A stretch of 64,000 nt of DNA from Mucilaginibacter geliditolerans (GTDB taxonomy: Bacteria > Bacteroidota > Bacteroidia > Sphingobacteriales > Sphingobacteriaceae). A program made the position numbers and the translations under genes. Under the pieces are notes generated by a model. The model was not told the DNA's origin. It was given only the letters and a program-made list of their open reading frames with translations, and made no database searches. Numbering within the stretch: position 1 is the first letter of the stretch; each line of letters begins with the position of its first letter. Shown piece by piece: positions 53,246-62,792 of this stretch. Location: the NCBI RefSeq assembly GCF_014200495.1, contig NZ_JACHBY010000003.1, positions 1 to 64,000 of the forward strand, given 5' to 3'.

Positions 53246-55036
53246 TTAATAACCCGGATTTTGTACCAGGTCCTTTGATTTACCTATCTCTTGCTGTGGC
53301 AATGGCCACAGGTACATACGCGGTGAAAATGAATGCTGAGGCTGAATAGCGAATATATTATAAGTGACCGATGAGCTCGAACGGATCACTTTCATACCGT
53401 GAAACGTTTTGTTCTCTTCGGTACCGGCAATTTTCCAGCGCCGCACATCCCAAAAACGGAATCCTTCATACGCAAGCTCCAAACGACGCTCCAGTTGTAT
53501 AGCTGTGCGCATTTGCGTTTGCCCCATACCAACAGCAAGGCCATACATACCATCTGCCCCGGCCTGAATACCGGCCCTGGCTCTCAGGGCTTTTAATACC
53601 ACATATGCCGAGTCGGGACTTTTCGATTCATTATATGCTTCGGCATAATCCAACAACACTTCAGCATAGCGCATGAGTGGCTGGCAGCGCCTTGTGCGCT
53701 GTGTGATATCAGTTGAGCAGGCATTGGTATCAAGCATTTTGTTGATATAATACCCGGTTGTTGTGCCAAACGTAACCGCATCAGCGCCAGCTGTATTTGT
53801 GATAGATCCATCCGGATTTTGAGTGAGATAAATATTAACCGGGGTTCTATTAGGTGCTTTTAACCTTACAGGCAATACAGTTTGATCGTGTATAATGGTA
53901 TAACCGAGCCGCGGATCGCGGTTAGCATAAGGGTTTTGGCTATTATACTTGTATGCCGAGGTAAGGGTATCCTTGCCATCTATCATCGGAAATGCATCAA
54001 CCATTTCCTGATATGGCTGGGCACCATTTGCGCCACCCCGTGATGGCGGATCCCAGAAGGCTTCCAGTTGATGCCCGTAATCAATATCGCTTAACATTAA
54101 CTGTAAAATGTATTCCGGGTTAGACCTTTCACAAAACAGGCCTACAAAGCCAAGACCTGGCCTGCTTTTATTTGAGCTATCAACATTTAGTGCATAAGCC
54201 CCGGATCTGATCACGGCATAGGCCGCATTTTTGGCCAGCACCCATCTTTGCGGATCAGCAACAGGATAGCCAACTATTGAAGCATCGATAGAACCGCCTG
54301 CTTCGCCAACCAGCGTGGTGCCATTAAACAGTGGACTAGCGGCATACAACAACACCCGAGCTTTTAAAGCCTGGCACGCCCCGCCCGATGCCCTGCCATA
54401 ATTTGGGCCCGCCTGCGTGTATGGGAGCACCATAGTTGCCGAATCACATTCAGATGTTATATAGCTGACACAGGCCGCATAAGTAGCACGTTTTACCGGT
54501 ATAGGGTCGGTATAATTGTATATATTATTGCCAACCAGTGGTACACCGCCATAATGTTTTATCAGCAGAGCATAATACCATGCCCGCAGAAACCGGGCCT
54601 CAGCTTTCATTTGCGCCCTGCTCCCCGGCTGATTATCGGGCAGGGTTAACTTGGTTTTACTGATATTGGCCAGCAACTGGTTCACAGCCCGGATCTGTAT
54701 ATAACAGATCTTGTACACGCTGTCTGCAACATTTGCGGCATTTATAATACCCGAAGCCCAGTAAGTAGCCTGCGATGGCAGCAATGTACCCGGTGCACCT
54801 TCATCACCTGCTGCATCCAAACCACCATTAACCATACTGTTGGCAGCTTCACTTACCGCAATATTGCTGTAAATATTTGCTAAAAAAGCCATTGTATTGC
54901 TACTATCAGCAAAAACAGTGGTTTGATTAAGATTGGTGATTGTGGTTGCACCCAGAAAGTTTTTCTTACATGATAGCAAGCCCGAAGCAAAAACAAAAAG
55001 GGCAAATACAACAACACGAATGTAAATTTTCTTCAT
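53246..55036 (-). CDS. SusD/RagB-family surface glycan-binding lipoprotein
   Basis: A 596-residue SusD-like lipoprotein. The signal peptide ends at GLLSC with a lipobox cysteine. SusD elements include KAEARFLRAWYYALLIKHYGGV, LKARVLLYAASPLFNGTTLV and the C-terminal ERRLELAYEGFRFWDVRRWK and YLWPLPQQEIG. It is the first gene of its unit (355 bp separate it from the esterase gene upstream), and its SusC is not in the usual place upstream. It is followed by the DUF5004/DUF4961 pair and then a SusC. A candidate LacI operator lies about 210 bp upstream. Confidence 0.93.
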   Translation of the reverse strand: MKKIYIRVVVFALFVFASGLLSCKKNFLGATTITNLNQTTVFADSSNTMAFLANIYSNIAVSEAANSMVNGGLDAAGDEGAPGTLLPSQATYWASGIINAANVADSVYKICYIQIRAVNQLLANISKTKLTLPDNQPGSRAQMKAEARFLRAWYYALLIKHYGGVPLVGNNIYNYTDPIPVKRATYAACVSYITSECDSATMVLPYTQAGPNYGRASGGACQALKARVLLYAASPLFNGTTLVGEAGGSIDASIVGYPVADPQRWVLAKNAAYAVIRSGAYALNVDSSNKSRPGLGFVGLFCERSNPEYILQLMLSDIDYGHQLEAFWDPPSRGGANGAQPYQEMVDAFPMIDGKDTLTSAYKYNSQNPYANRDPRLGYTIIHDQTVLPVRLKAPNRTPVNIYLTQNPDGSITNTAGADAVTFGTTTGYYINKMLDTNACSTDITQRTRRCQPLMRYAEVLLDYAEAYNESKSPDSAYVVLKALRARAGIQAGADGMYGLAVGMGQTQMRTAIQLERRLELAYEGFRFWDVRRWKIAGTEENKTFHGMKVIRSSSSVTYNIFAIQPQHSFSPRMYLWPLPQQEIGKSKDLVQNPGY

Positions 55037-55391
55037 ATTAATTGGTTATAGAATACGACAAAGTACTTTTTTATTTCTTGTAAACAAGTAGTACATCAAA
55101 CAACATCCTTTTAGATAATTAGTGGCAAACAATCAAGCAACTACCCGTGGCTTATTATTACACTTTACTTATTTTTCAGGATGCAGCGGTTATAATATTT
55201 ATTAATTGGTTTATAATAGATTTTCAGAATCTACTACTAATGTAGTATTAAAAAACGGTTTAGCAAATTTTATTTGAAAAAATATCAAATAATTTTCAGC
55301 GGCATATTTATATTAAATGGTTCATTCATTTTATAATAATATATGGCGCTTACTGCTTATAAATACGTTATTAAAAAAAAGGATTTATTAC
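55037..55391. other. Control region upstream of the SusD-SusC unit
   Basis: This 355-bp AT-rich gap has no credible coding sequence. It holds the candidate LacI operator at 55247-55266. It is the probable promoter region for the SusD-DUF5004-DUF4961-SusC-SusD-SusC transcript. I could not identify a clear TAnnTTTG box. Confidence 0.65.
55247..55266. promoter_or_regulatory. Candidate LacI operator upstream of the SusD-SusC unit
   Basis: The sequence reads AAAAACGGTTTAGCAAA around a central CG at 55256-55257. The right half GTTTAGCAA is identical to the sites at 60059-60078 and 62751-62770. It lies about 210 bp upstream of the SusD start. Confidence 0.65.
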
Positions 55392-56225
55392 TTATTTTTT
55401 AAAAAAACGGCTAAAAAAAAGCATTTGATAATTTATTGAATTACCCCAGTATTCCCAGGTGTGGGCACCGGGGCGTACGGTAAAATCATGCGGAATATTA
55501 TGTTCCAGCAAAGCTTCATGCAAATTTTTGTTCACCTGGTAGAAAAAATCGCTGCTGCCGCAATCAAAAGTTATAGCCAGCTTATCGGGCGTTAATAAAT
55601 AGATCATATTTATCACGCTGTTTTCTTCCCACCTTTTTGGGTATTCGCTGTATTTTCCAAGTCGTTTCGCCAGGTCCCAATTATCCGGGAACGGCGTTAA
55701 ATCAACTCCCCCACTCATGCTCCCACAAGCGCCAAATACATCCTGGTGGCGGAAGGCCAGGTATAAAGCGCCATGGCCCCCCATGCTTAAACCCGTGATA
55801 GCTCTTTTTGAACGATCTTTTATAGTAGCATAATGACTATCGATATAACTAACCAGCTCCGATGAAATATAAGTTTCATACTTATAAGCCTGATCAACCG
55901 GGCTATCAAAATACCAGCTGGTTACGTTACCATCAGGGCAAACCACTATAATATCGTACAGATCAGCCAGTTTTTGAACCGTTTGTTTATCAGGCACATT
56001 GGTAACCCAATCTGAGTATTTACCGCCTGCGCCATGCAGCAAATAAACCGTGGGGAATTTTTTACTGGTTGAATAGTCATCAGGCTTAACAACAACTGCC
56101 TTAATATTTTTATGCATGGCAGCGCTGTAGGTTAGCGCAGTATCAACTGTAGCAGCATTAGATCGCAGCCCAAAAAACAGCAGCGCTACAATCAATGCTT
56201 TAGCAGGTATATTTTTTATACTCAT
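55392..56225 (-). CDS. Exported alpha/beta-hydrolase esterase (esterase D/CE1-like)
   Basis: A 277-residue exported esterase. After a signal peptide ending near SNAATV, the oxyanion-hole region is TVYLLHGAGGKYSDWVTNV and the nucleophile serine is in ITGLSMGGHGALYLAF near residue 146. The acid is probably in FDCGSSDFFY and the histidine in RPGAHTWEYW near the C-terminus. The family includes feruloyl and acetyl esterases and S-formylglutathione hydrolases. Here it likely removes an acyl group from the target glycan. It follows the GDSL hydrolase by 13 bp. Confidence 0.88.
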   Translation of the reverse strand: MSIKNIPAKALIVALLFFGLRSNAATVDTALTYSAAMHKNIKAVVVKPDDYSTSKKFPTVYLLHGAGGKYSDWVTNVPDKQTVQKLADLYDIIVVCPDGNVTSWYFDSPVDQAYKYETYISSELVSYIDSHYATIKDRSKRAITGLSMGGHGALYLAFRHQDVFGACGSMSGGVDLTPFPDNWDLAKRLGKYSEYPKRWEENSVINMIYLLTPDKLAITFDCGSSDFFYQVNKNLHEALLEHNIPHDFTVRPGAHTWEYWGNSINYQMLFFSRFFKK

Positions 56226-56238
56226 TGTGTAAGGTTTA

Positions 56239-57645
56239 TTATTTTACTAATTGTAAGGTTACTTTGTGCGTTTTAGGCTTGTTGGTTGCATATATTTCAT
56301 CAATCAATGCATCCTGCTCCTTTTGCCATGCATCACGTACCGGCTTATACTGCGCTCTGATGTAATTATCTTTGTTGCCATTAATAAATGGGTTCTTTTT
56401 TGATTCATGAATAACAGTATCCATAGCCGCCTTATTATCAGCATATAACAAGCCTTTTTGCTTTAATAAATCGAATTCTACATAAGCGTAGTTACGAAGC
56501 CTGCGTTCAATATCCCAGCGTTCCTCGTTCATGTGCATGATAGCCAATGCCTGCTGATATTCGGGCGTATAGGTTTGTTCGGCAAGATTTATACCTTCAC
56601 TTATCTCTTTTGCACTCCATTGCCCTATCTCCTGTCCATCCATTATCAGCTTATAATCCCCATCCTTTAACCCTTTAACGGCAAGCACTTCCTGGTTAAA
56701 CTCCTGTGTAAAAGGCACATACTTAGTTGCGCCGGATTGCCTGTTATGGTTTCCCCAGCCACCACCTACCGCAACAGTATCCATAGGATATGGCAATGAG
56801 TTAGCTAAATAATTAAAGGATATATTGTCATCGGTACCGGTAACATTGGTGATGCTGCAATTAACCGCTTTAGCAACCGCTTTACTTTTAGCGTTGATGC
56901 TGAAATCAGCTACCGGTTTGTTTGCCAGGCCCTGTGTTTTCAAAAATAGGTAAGCCATAACCATATGACCTTCATAATCAGGGTGAATGCGATCATTAGG
57001 GGTTAAGCTGAATAAGGAATCTTTTTGCTGCCATTTTGTGTTGATCTCCGTCATTGGATGATTAAAATCAACATAAGGCCATCCGTTCTTTTTAGCTGTT
57101 TCCTGCTGAAAATCGATCAGCTTTTGGAAAGCAACCCTTTTGCCCGGGTAGTAGCGGTTCTTATTGCTTTTAGTGCTTTCATCATAAGGCGAACCCAGTA
57201 TAAATATTTTTTTGATTTCAGGATGTTGTTTTAATTTGGCATCGAGCACTGCATACCTCGCTTTGGCTGTATCTACCGATGCTATGGCCCAATTAGTAGC
57301 GGCATCCGGCTTGAACCATTCAAAATAACCGCTATCATTCATACCCCAGGTAAGCGTCATCACGGTTGGTTTTTTACTGAGGATCTCATACTCAAACCTG
57401 TCGCTCATTTGCTTAACATTATCGCCGCCAATGCCTACGTTAAACATGGTCAGGCGCATATTAGGATAATGCGTCATGTAATATAACCAGATGTAGGCGT
57501 GATAATGGCCGCCATCGGTAATACTGTTCCCCATAAAAGCTACTCTGTCGCCAGCCTTAAAAGCCGGAACAGACTGCGCGTTTGCTGCGGTTAATGCCCC
57601 AAAAGAAATGGCTAAGCCAAGCAATAATTTTTTCCCTTTATTCAT
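56239..57645 (-). CDS. Exported SGNH/GDSL hydrolase
   Basis: A 468-residue exported hydrolase. The signal peptide ends at AANAQS. Block I is VAFMGNSITDGGHYH with the nucleophile serine near residue 41, block II glycine is in FNVGIGGDNVKQM, block III is TWGMNDSGYF, and the Asp-His pair is probably in NDRIHPDYEGHMVM near residue 230. A C-terminal domain of about 190 residues has no assignment from me. SGNH enzymes are often carbohydrate acetylesterases, which would suit an acetylated glycan. It lies 9 bp after the GH92 gene upstream and 13 bp before the esterase gene. Confidence 0.88.
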   Translation of the reverse strand: MNKGKKLLLGLAISFGALTAANAQSVPAFKAGDRVAFMGNSITDGGHYHAYIWLYYMTHYPNMRLTMFNVGIGGDNVKQMSDRFEYEILSKKPTVMTLTWGMNDSGYFEWFKPDAATNWAIASVDTAKARYAVLDAKLKQHPEIKKIFILGSPYDESTKSNKNRYYPGKRVAFQKLIDFQQETAKKNGWPYVDFNHPMTEINTKWQQKDSLFSLTPNDRIHPDYEGHMVMAYLFLKTQGLANKPVADFSINAKSKAVAKAVNCSITNVTGTDDNISFNYLANSLPYPMDTVAVGGGWGNHNRQSGATKYVPFTQEFNQEVLAVKGLKDGDYKLIMDGQEIGQWSAKEISEGINLAEQTYTPEYQQALAIMHMNEERWDIERRLRNYAYVEFDLLKQKGLLYADNKAAMDTVIHESKKNPFINGNKDNYIRAQYKPVRDAWQKEQDALIDEIYATNKPKTHKVTLQLVK

Positions 57646-57654
57646 TGTGATGTA

Positions 57655-59979
57655 TTAATTAATTCCCCAGTTTTTGTTTGGTTGCGGCCCCATGGTTAGT
57701 TCAAGCGTACCGCCGGCTGTTATATCTTTATAGTCGATATAGCAATGTTGATATGCTTTGCCATTTAGCTTAGCACTTTGTATGTAAATGTTTTTATCGG
57801 AGTTGTTATGGGCGATAACCGTAAAGGTTTTGCCTACTGCATATTTTGGATCAAGCTTAAAAGTGATCGCGCTAAACACCGGGCTGGTGATCTCCTGCCG
57901 TGTATCGCCAGGGCAAACCGGATGTATACCGCTGGCTGCCAATACATACCAGGCCGACATCTGCCCAACATCCTCATTACCACATAAACCTTCAACGCCA
58001 TTATGATAAGCACGGCGACAAACAGCGCGCGACCATTTTTGGGTCAGCCACGGAGCACCCAGCCTGTTGAACAGGAACGGCACATGATGCACAGGTTCGT
58101 TGGATTGATTAAAGTAATCGTTCCACATCATATTCTCGGGTGTTTTTTCGAACAGGTTTTGCAGATTGGCGATTACTTTTTCACGGCCTCCCATCAGTTT
58201 TACCATGCCGGGTACATCCTGCGGTACAAACCAGCCCTGCTGGTAAAGGTTACTTTCAATACAGCCGTACCAGGATTTAGTCATAGCTGAATCAACTGGC
58301 CATGGTATCCAGTTTCCGTCTTTATCCTTTGGCCTGAACCAGCCATGCTCCGGGTCAAAAATGTTTTTGAAACTTTCGCCCCGCCCGGCGTATTTTGCTT
58401 CGTCAGTTGTTTTACCCAATGATTTTGCTAAACGCGATACACACCATTCGGTGTAAGCGTATTCCAAAGTGTAGGATACGCCCAGTGGATCAGGGGTATA
58501 ACCTTTTTCACCATTGCCAAATTTTTCAACCGAGTTTACCGATAACTGATAAGCTTTAGGCACATCAAAATTGCGGATGCCCTTTTCATAGGCGTCAGTT
58601 ATAACCGAAACAGCCGGATTGCCGATCATGCAACCGCTATAGGCGTTCATCATTTCCCAGCGTTCAAGGTAATCTTTGTTCTTTTCATCGGCCAGCGTAA
58701 CCAATGAGTTGATCATATCATTAACCAGCGATGGATTGATAATGGTTTGTAAAGGCATCAGACTGCGGAAAACGTCCCAACCGCTAAAGATGGTGCGCTT
58801 AGTGAACTTAGTTGACCGATGAGCCTTACCATCGCCGCCGGGATAGTTGCCATCTACATCCTCAACAATGCGGGGATCTATCATGGTGTGATATAGGGCA
58901 GTATAAAAAACAGTTTTCTGTTCGCTTGTGCCGCCACCAACCGTTACTTTGGCCAACGCTTTATTCCATAATGCTTTTGCTTTAGTATGTACAGCATCAA
59001 AATCCCAATCTTTAATTTCGGATTGCAGGTTATTTTTGGCGCCATCCATGCTGATGAATGAGATGCCCGCTTTTAGTAGAACCTGTTCGTTGGGTTTGGT
59101 AGCAAATTCAGTGTAGAAACCTAAGTGTTTGCCTTCTTTTTCGTTTATTCCCTTTAATATCTGCGCGTTGGCAATAGCTTGCTGGTATTTGCCGCTTTCC
59201 ACATCTTCGAGTTTGCGGCTCCAGCTATCGGGAATATCGGCGCTCCAAACGCCATAATTTTTTAATGGCTTGCTAAATTCAGCGTAAAAATAAACGGTGT
59301 AATCGGCATGGCCTGCGCCATCACCCCAGCCACCGCCATCAGGGGTACATTTCATCCAGCCCTCAATAGTATGATCATTAACCACCTTAACATATTGCGA
59401 GGTTGATGTACCACCTACCCTGCGCGCCAGGTCAATTTGGATACGTGAGTGCCCGTTTTGCGGAAACGTAAAGCGCAGCATCCCGCTATGAGGGGCGGCT
59501 GTTGCTTCCGCTTTGATGTTGTAATCTGTTAGTAAGGCGGAATAATATCCTGCAGAGGCTTTTTCACTTGACTTCAGGTAATGCGAGCGGTAGCCATTTT
59601 TTTCTTTATCGGTATACCGGCCCGAGTTGGTGTACATTTTCCCGGTGGTTGGCATCACCAAAAAATTACCGAGATCGCCATACCATCCCACACCGCTCAT
59701 TTGGGTGAAGTCGAAACCCTCAATACTGGTAATTTCATAGCTATAGCCGGAGCCATTATCGCCGCCGGTCATGGTGTTTGGGCTTAGCTGTACCATGCCA
59801 TAAGGCGTAGCGGCACCCGGAAAGGTTTTACCCAGACCATGATAGATACCCGCATCAGCAGCACTGGTACTGGCGCCAATAAAGGGGTTTACATAATCAG
59901 CAGGCGTTTTTTGCTGCGCGCTTGCCGATAACATGAGCGAACAAAGCGCCGTAATACAGCATAAGTATCGTTTTATCAT
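57655..59979 (-). CDS. GH92 alpha-mannosidase, exported
   Basis: A 774-residue exported GH92 enzyme with signal peptide ending at SASAQ. It contains NPFIGASTSAADAGIYHGLGKTFPGA near the start, GWDVFRSLMPLQTII near residue 395, the catalytic loop SNEPVHHVPFLFNRLGA near residue 655, and CGNEDVGQMSAWYVLAASG near residue 700. The acid glutamate and the paired histidines are kept, unlike in the GH92 at 37477-39693. It heads the unit GH92-GDSL-esterase. A candidate LacI operator lies about 80-100 bp upstream. It should cleave terminal alpha-mannose. Confidence 0.95.
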   Translation of the reverse strand: MIKRYLCCITALCSLMLSASAQQKTPADYVNPFIGASTSAADAGIYHGLGKTFPGAATPYGMVQLSPNTMTGGDNGSGYSYEITSIEGFDFTQMSGVGWYGDLGNFLVMPTTGKMYTNSGRYTDKEKNGYRSHYLKSSEKASAGYYSALLTDYNIKAEATAAPHSGMLRFTFPQNGHSRIQIDLARRVGGTSTSQYVKVVNDHTIEGWMKCTPDGGGWGDGAGHADYTVYFYAEFSKPLKNYGVWSADIPDSWSRKLEDVESGKYQQAIANAQILKGINEKEGKHLGFYTEFATKPNEQVLLKAGISFISMDGAKNNLQSEIKDWDFDAVHTKAKALWNKALAKVTVGGGTSEQKTVFYTALYHTMIDPRIVEDVDGNYPGGDGKAHRSTKFTKRTIFSGWDVFRSLMPLQTIINPSLVNDMINSLVTLADEKNKDYLERWEMMNAYSGCMIGNPAVSVITDAYEKGIRNFDVPKAYQLSVNSVEKFGNGEKGYTPDPLGVSYTLEYAYTEWCVSRLAKSLGKTTDEAKYAGRGESFKNIFDPEHGWFRPKDKDGNWIPWPVDSAMTKSWYGCIESNLYQQGWFVPQDVPGMVKLMGGREKVIANLQNLFEKTPENMMWNDYFNQSNEPVHHVPFLFNRLGAPWLTQKWSRAVCRRAYHNGVEGLCGNEDVGQMSAWYVLAASGIHPVCPGDTRQEITSPVFSAITFKLDPKYAVGKTFTVIAHNNSDKNIYIQSAKLNGKAYQHCYIDYKDITAGGTLELTMGPQPNKNWGIN

Positions 59980-60058
59980 ATTTATGTTAATGCTCCCGGT
60001 TAGCAGAGCGTAAAAATCCCGTTGAGAAAATATAATTGGTTATAATCATCAATAATAC

Positions 60059-60078
60059 AAAAAATAACGGTTTAGCAA
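60059..60078. promoter_or_regulatory. Candidate LacI operator upstream of GH92 (57655-59979)
   Basis: The sequence AATAACGGTTTAGCAA is centred on CG at 60068-60069, with a right half identical to the sites at 55247 and 62751. It lies about 80 bp upstream of the GH92 start, between that gene and GH38. Confidence 0.65.
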
Positions 60079-60090
60079 CTATAATTTAAA

Positions 60091-62709
60091 TTATTTATCC
60101 TTATTACTTATAGCATATAATTTTATGGTGCGGATGCCGAAACGAGGCATGCTTACCATAACAGATGTTTTACCGGGAATATCCTTTTGGATAACCAGGT
60201 CTTCCCGCTTCTGCCCGTTCAATTCAATTAATTCGGCTCTTTTGGCAGTGCCGTCAAAAGCTATTTTTTGCGGCGAATTATCTCCCTCCGCATTAAAAAC
60301 ACGTATGGTAATGTTATTGCCGTCAGCATTAAGCGAGGTGATATCGTAACCTGTATGTTTCATGTTCAGCATAGAACGCGATAGGTCATTAGCAGCCGGG
60401 GCAGCATCCATTATTTTAGCGATCAAAGGCTCATTCCATTTAGTGCCTTCGGTCCAGATACCGCTTTTGTCCCATTTACCGGCATGCGGTACCAGGGCAT
60501 AATGCACATTGGTTGGCCCGGTGATGCTGTAATCCCTCCCCCATAAACCTACGCCTGAGTATTCAAGCGTAAGTCCTAATGGGAAATCTTCTCCATGTGT
60601 GTAGTTGGTAGTATGATCGGTTAACAGTGCCATTCCATAGCTATCATTACCATCAGTTACATCTACCCAGTTTAAGATAACGTTGTTCTTGATGCTATCC
60701 CAACGGGTGAAGAAGGTATTTTTCAGCCTGCTTTGCAGCACATCAAACGGGGCATTTTTATATACTTTTTGCGCTTTCAGATTTAGCGGGAACATGGCCA
60801 GCAGCTTTTCTTTATCGTTATAAAAAGCTTTTTTGTTATTGATAAACTTAAAAGTTCCAGGCTCGGTGTATTCGCCTATGCCGGAATTGCCTTTCCAGTC
60901 GATCTTCACCTGCATATCTATCCTGCGCTGGCCCTGTGCTACGGTTAGCCATTGGGTAAACGGACTACCATCTATCGTGCCCTTTATTTGCAGTTTAACA
61001 CGTTCAGGGCCTTTTTCAACAATGCTTATTACGGCAGGATTTTCGGCACTGGAATGAAAGCCGCCATCGTTATAAAAATTACCACGCAGCTCGTTAAAGC
61101 TTCTTGAATTTGCTTGGTCAACAAACTCTTTATTATTTAATGCTTTAGCGATCAGGCTTTTTATAGCGCCGCCCTTTTTGGGGTCGAGGATTATGGTATA
61201 CAGATCACTTTCAAGCTTGTAATCGCCGTTATTTAATATGAAGACAGTCAGGCTTTTTGCAGCAGGTGCTTTTTGCAATTTAAGCTGATAGGTATTGTAG
61301 CCCATTGCGGGAACATCAGCATTGAAAACTATTTGTGGGAGTGAGGATGTCGAATCGCTTACTATTTGCGAAGCGATCGACCTACCGGCATTGGTTAAAA
61401 CACTGATTGCTTTACTCTGCCATTCAACCGGGATAGTAACGGTAACCGGTTCTTTACGCGCAATACCCAAAGTATTATACACCCTGATGAATTTAGTATT
61501 AGCAACTGTTTTGCCTTTAGCAGATGCTGAAATATCCAGATTCACTACGCTATCGGCAATTCGGTTGGTGGTGCTGGTCCAGGTAACTACTTTATCGGCC
61601 CAGGTATTGCCTTTGCTGCCGTTGTAAGGCACTATCCAGCAATCATGGTGCTGTGAGAGCAGTAAGGGCCTCCATGCGGCATCAAAATCAGTTTGAGAAT
61701 ACGGAATACCCGAATATACTTTGGTTATCGTTGCAAGCTTCTCCGCGCTGATGAGCTTATTTTCTGAAACCCGCACCTCCTGCGCTATCTGCTGCAATAT
61801 CTGCGATCCCCAAACAAGGCTTACCAATACATCTTCTTGTGTAAATTTCCAGTTATCGGTAGTGCTTTTTATGGCGATGTTTTCAAAGTAATCGGCCCAT
61901 GTGGTAGATACTACGGATTGATTATTATCCTTTATTATCGGTCCCTGTTTCCAACCCGCGTCCTGCAAAGTCAGGCCTACCGGGTGCTTGATGCCCGCAG
62001 CAAAACAAGCCTTAACATATTCGGGTGTGCTATACGCGGCGATAGTTTGCCATGTGGAACCCGGTTGTAAAGCTTCAACGGCATAGCGTGGCGACGTGAT
62101 GATCTTTGTACCATCGGGACCAACCCAGTTTACCAGTTCGCCGCCATAAGCAGTTGTATAGCCGCCCCAGCAGGTGTTTGGATTTTTTAACGAAGCATAC
62201 TTAAACCCGTATGATGTTAATATTTGCGGTAAAGCGCTGGTAAAGCATGGTTCCTCTGATGAATAGGCCGGGAATACCGCCGTTGGGAAATGGCGCTTCA
62301 CCATCCTGATACCGTAATAAAACTGCCTGATGATACTTTCACCCTCTATATCAAATAAATAGCTTTGGGCATAATCGGGGTTAACATATTCTATGCGGGC
62401 TGTGGCTGAGTTCTGATCTGCAAATAGGGCCCTGAAATCGTTATAGGCTGCGGAATCCTTTACTTTTGCATTGTCCCATGTTTCGGGTTCAATTTCGAGG
62501 TTTATTTTCCAGTTGGGATGCAGTTTTAACTGATCTGCCATAAAGCGTGTATTCCAGTCGGGGTAATGCCCCCATATACCACCATGATAGCCGTCAATAA
62601 AATAAGACGTTTGGGCATATACCTGCTGTTTAAACCCGATCAATGCGAATATGATGATCCCAAAAAATCGAAACCATCCTTTAACAGCTATTTTTTTATC
62701 CCGGAACAT
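60091..62709 (-). CDS. GH38-like alpha-mannosidase, exported
   Basis: An 872-residue exported protein with the GH38 arrangement. An N-terminal (beta/alpha)7 catalytic domain starts with YFIDGYHGGIWGHYPDWNTR and includes EEPCFTSALPQILTSYGF. A helical mid-domain contains WRPLLLSQHHDCWIVPYNGS. The C-terminal beta-domains (about residues 420-870) match the GH38 C-terminal part, including SNKDK at the end. GH38 enzymes are retaining zinc-dependent alpha-mannosidases, but I could not place the nucleophile aspartate with certainty, so the sequence may be a divergent branch. A signal peptide ends near VYAQ. A candidate LacI operator lies about 50 bp upstream. Confidence 0.82.
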   Translation of the reverse strand: MFRDKKIAVKGWFRFFGIIIFALIGFKQQVYAQTSYFIDGYHGGIWGHYPDWNTRFMADQLKLHPNWKINLEIEPETWDNAKVKDSAAYNDFRALFADQNSATARIEYVNPDYAQSYLFDIEGESIIRQFYYGIRMVKRHFPTAVFPAYSSEEPCFTSALPQILTSYGFKYASLKNPNTCWGGYTTAYGGELVNWVGPDGTKIITSPRYAVEALQPGSTWQTIAAYSTPEYVKACFAAGIKHPVGLTLQDAGWKQGPIIKDNNQSVVSTTWADYFENIAIKSTTDNWKFTQEDVLVSLVWGSQILQQIAQEVRVSENKLISAEKLATITKVYSGIPYSQTDFDAAWRPLLLSQHHDCWIVPYNGSKGNTWADKVVTWTSTTNRIADSVVNLDISASAKGKTVANTKFIRVYNTLGIARKEPVTVTIPVEWQSKAISVLTNAGRSIASQIVSDSTSSLPQIVFNADVPAMGYNTYQLKLQKAPAAKSLTVFILNNGDYKLESDLYTIILDPKKGGAIKSLIAKALNNKEFVDQANSRSFNELRGNFYNDGGFHSSAENPAVISIVEKGPERVKLQIKGTIDGSPFTQWLTVAQGQRRIDMQVKIDWKGNSGIGEYTEPGTFKFINNKKAFYNDKEKLLAMFPLNLKAQKVYKNAPFDVLQSRLKNTFFTRWDSIKNNVILNWVDVTDGNDSYGMALLTDHTTNYTHGEDFPLGLTLEYSGVGLWGRDYSITGPTNVHYALVPHAGKWDKSGIWTEGTKWNEPLIAKIMDAAPAANDLSRSMLNMKHTGYDITSLNADGNNITIRVFNAEGDNSPQKIAFDGTAKRAELIELNGQKREDLVIQKDIPGKTSVMVSMPRFGIRTIKLYAISNKDK

Positions 62710-62750
62710 CTAATTAAAAAAGGTTTATAAGAATTATATGGTCTGTAAAG

Positions 62751-62770
62751 ATATAAAACCGGTTTAGCAA
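62751..62770. promoter_or_regulatory. Candidate LacI operator upstream of GH38
   Basis: The sequence AAAACCGGTTTAGCAAAA is the most symmetric of the set: AAACCGGTTT is a perfect palindrome centred on CG at 62760-62761. It lies about 45-60 bp upstream of the GH38 start. Confidence 0.7.
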
Positions 62771-62792
62771 AACAAGAATTATTTTAAAATTC

